Shown in pieces: positions 62,510 through 64,000 of a DNA stretch of 64,000 nt. Source of the DNA: Candidatus Atribacteria bacterium (GTDB lineage Bacteria > Atribacterota > Phoenicimicrobiia > Phoenicimicrobiales > Phoenicimicrobiaceae). A program made the translations under genes and the position numbers. The stretch spans positions 6,557 to 70,556 of the forward strand of contig DOTB01000015.1 of assembly GCA_003513845.1 (NCBI GenBank). Reading direction: 5' to 3'. Position 1 is the first letter of the stretch; each line of letters opens with the position of its first letter. The notes under the pieces are model-generated. The model did not search any database. It was given only the letters and a program-made list of their open reading frames with translations, and was not told the origin of the DNA.

Positions 62510-63814
62510 TTATTTTTTAGTTTTCACCCAACCTCTACCTTCTACTGCTCTGGCTACTCGTTGAATTGCAATTAAATAAGCGGCATCACGAGTATAGCAT
62601 TTTTTCTCTTCAGCTAAATCCGCAACAGCATTAAAGGCATTAGTCATAATGTGATCAAGTTTTTCGAGAACTTCATCTTTTGGCCAATAATAATTCATAT
62701 TATTTTGAACTTGTTCAAAATAAGAAACAGTTACTCCACCAGCGTTGCAAAGAAAATCAGGTATTACATATATACCTTTTTCTTTTAACACTTCATCTGC
62801 TTCTAAAGTTGTAGGGGTATTAGCTGCCTCAGCATAAATTTTAACTATTTCAAAATTAATATCATTTACATTGTCTTGAGTAACCGCTTGTCCTAAAGCT
62901 GCAGGAATAATAACAGTTACTTCCTTTTTTAACCAGGCATCCCCGGCTTCCTGTTTCCAGCCAAAAGATTTAGCTTTTTCTGGGTCAATAGTCCCAAATT
63001 TATCTAAAGTACCTGGGGCAAGCAAGTCCTCAGGATTTATCCCGTTTTCACAACTATAAGTATAGGCTTTTTTATCTTTGGGATCCCAGCACGACATAGC
63101 AACAACCTTGCCACCATATTGGGTAAATTTTTCACAAGTATATCGCGCTACATTGCCTGCACCCTGAATAGATGCAGTTGCATCCTTAAAATCAATACCT
63201 AAACTTTTCAAGGCTTCTCGAATGCAGTAAACTACCCCATAACCGGTAGCTTCAGTTCGCCCAAGAGAACCTCCCACGCCCACGGCTTTACCGGTTACAA
63301 AACCCGGTTTTCGGCATCGGGCAATAGTATCATATTCATCCATTATCCAGAGCATGTCCTGGGGATTAGTAGCCACATCTGGAGCAGGGACATCCATTTC
63401 TGGACCAACGATATCAAATACTTTTCTAACCCATCCACGACAAAGTCTCTCTACTTCTCTATCTGATAACTCTCTTGGGTCAACAATTACTCCACCTTTA
63501 CCTCCACCCAAAGGAATATCTACTACTGCACATTTCCAGGCCATCATCATAGCTAACTGTTTAACCATATCAAGGGTTTCATCTTTAGCAAAACGTATAC
63601 CGCCTTTAGCTGGTCCACGAGCGGTAGAATGTTGTACTCTAAAACCTATAAAAGTTTTAGTAGTGCCATTATCCATATCTATTGGAATAGTAAATTGCAT
63701 AATTCTTTCTGGTTCTCTTAAAAATTCACGTAATGCTGGATCAAGACCTAATCTTTCCGCGTTTTGATCAAACTGTGCTTGCACTAATTCAAAGGGATTC
63801 ATTTCTTCAGACAT
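62510..63814 (-). CDS. gdhA: glutamate dehydrogenase (Glu/Leu/Phe/Val dehydrogenase family)
   Basis: The 434-residue enzyme reversibly deaminates glutamate to 2-oxoglutarate. It has the catalytic Lys region PLGGGKGGVIVDP, the KGGIRF motif with substrate lysine (RGPAKGGIRFAKDETL), the NAD(P)-binding ATASIQGAGNVARYTCEKF and the C-terminal PDFLCNAGGVTVSYFEQVQN. GGGAGG lies about 10 nt before the start. It would regenerate 2-oxoglutarate as amino acceptor for the fermentation aminotransferase. Confidence 0.96.
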   Translation of the reverse strand: MSEEMNPFELVQAQFDQNAERLGLDPALREFLREPERIMQFTIPIDMDNGTTKTFIGFRVQHSTARGPAKGGIRFAKDETLDMVKQLAMMMAWKCAVVDIPLGGGKGGVIVDPRELSDREVERLCRGWVRKVFDIVGPEMDVPAPDVATNPQDMLWIMDEYDTIARCRKPGFVTGKAVGVGGSLGRTEATGYGVVYCIREALKSLGIDFKDATASIQGAGNVARYTCEKFTQYGGKVVAMSCWDPKDKKAYTYSCENGINPEDLLAPGTLDKFGTIDPEKAKSFGWKQEAGDAWLKKEVTVIIPAALGQAVTQDNVNDINFEIVKIYAEAANTPTTLEADEVLKEKGIYVIPDFLCNAGGVTVSYFEQVQNNMNYYWPKDEVLEKLDHIMTNAFNAVADLAEEKKCYTRDAAYLIAIQRVARAVEGRGWVKTKK

Positions 63815-63938
63815 TTTTTATAGTCCTCCCGAATATTTTTAAAAATTTTATTTAAACAAAATACAATTTTAACCAATACCGAATATCCTAATTTTTGCTC
63901 AACTATCCCTCCTTCCTCTTGAAGTAATTTATATTTTT

Positions 63939-64000
63939 TTATCCCTTTCTCAAACTCCCTCCAGAAGAAAGGTAATCATTGATTGCCCGGGCGGCTACCT
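63939..64000 (-). CDS. possible 3' end of a CDS truncated by the window edge
   Basis: A minus-strand frame open to the window edge ends at TAA 63941-63939 and reads VAARAINDYLSSGGSLRKG. It is too short to name and may be chance. Confidence 0.25.
   Translation of the reverse strand, partial: VAARAINDYLSSGGSLRKG

Noticed and set aside
63817..63940. open minus-strand frame reading KLLQEEGGIVEQKLGYS upstream of glutamate dehydrogenase
   Set aside because: No usable start codon or ribosome-binding site, and it runs into the dehydrogenase start in another frame.

Overview
The window looks like a chromosomal segment of an AT-rich, strictly anaerobic, fermentative bacterium with a diderm-type envelope. 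The gene repertoire (ferredoxin-linked 2-oxoacid oxidation, phosphotransbutyrylase with two butyrate kinases, a methylmalonyl-CoA/Na+-pumping decarboxylase module, CsaB plus a DUF5693-like protein, GlnRS beside GluRS) is most reminiscent of the Atribacterota (OP9/JS1). That placement is an inference from gene content. Every supported gene, including three tRNAs and tmRNA, lies on the minus strand, so operons read from high to low coordinates. No transposase, integrase, phage gene or CRISPR array is visible.

Layout by increasing coordinate. 1-4098: an Rrf2 regulator under a palindromic promoter, and an ArsR-led operon with an ABC-2 exporter and a MOT1-type permease. 4451-7770: tRNA-Asn, rpoD, dnaG. 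7816-10777: endonuclease Q, Nudix hydrolase, M20 tripeptidase. 11294-21262: a long operon for amino-acid/branched 2-oxoacid fermentation (butyrate kinase 2, aminotransferase, Ptb, butyrate kinase 1, P-loop protein, ferredoxin, VOR subunits) behind a sigma-54 regulator and a candidate -24/-12 promoter. 21445-29405: housekeeping and envelope genes (recN, nadK, tlyA, a membrane-tethered nuclease-fold protein, a GerMN protein, an AmiC-type amidase, an AI-2E family permease). 29639-32210: glnS between palindromes, then tmRNA. 32200-41318: smpB, tyrA and a nearly complete shikimate operon, preceded by a newly recognised leader-peptide attenuator whose 30-codon peptide contains FNFYYYYY. 41398-44908: tsaC, greA, tRNA-Glu, tRNA-Gln, gltX. 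45113-53493: envelope and division genes (divergent polysaccharide deacetylase, Ctp protease, EnvC, FtsX, FtsE, CsaB, DUF5693-like). 53814-61370: a complete succinyl-CoA to propionyl-CoA module (two-subunit mutase, MeaB, epimerase, Na+-pumping decarboxylase). 61541-63814: a P-loop/Asp23-like fusion and glutamate dehydrogenase.

Metabolically the window describes amino-acid fermentation. Transaminases and glutamate dehydrogenase release 2-oxoacids, VOR makes acyl-CoA and reduced ferredoxin, and Ptb/Buk make ATP. The methylmalonyl-CoA branch couples decarboxylation to a Na+ gradient.

The intergenic spaces are unusual. Many carry degenerate 7-bp tandem arrays (TAGTNNN or TCGTATC types), often facing each other as inverted pairs, REP-like GTAG-hairpin pairs, and a family of about 110 bp MITE-like elements. 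Several arrays abut or supply the stop codon of the neighbouring gene. The most notable regulatory finding is the aromatic amino-acid attenuator at 41054-41318.
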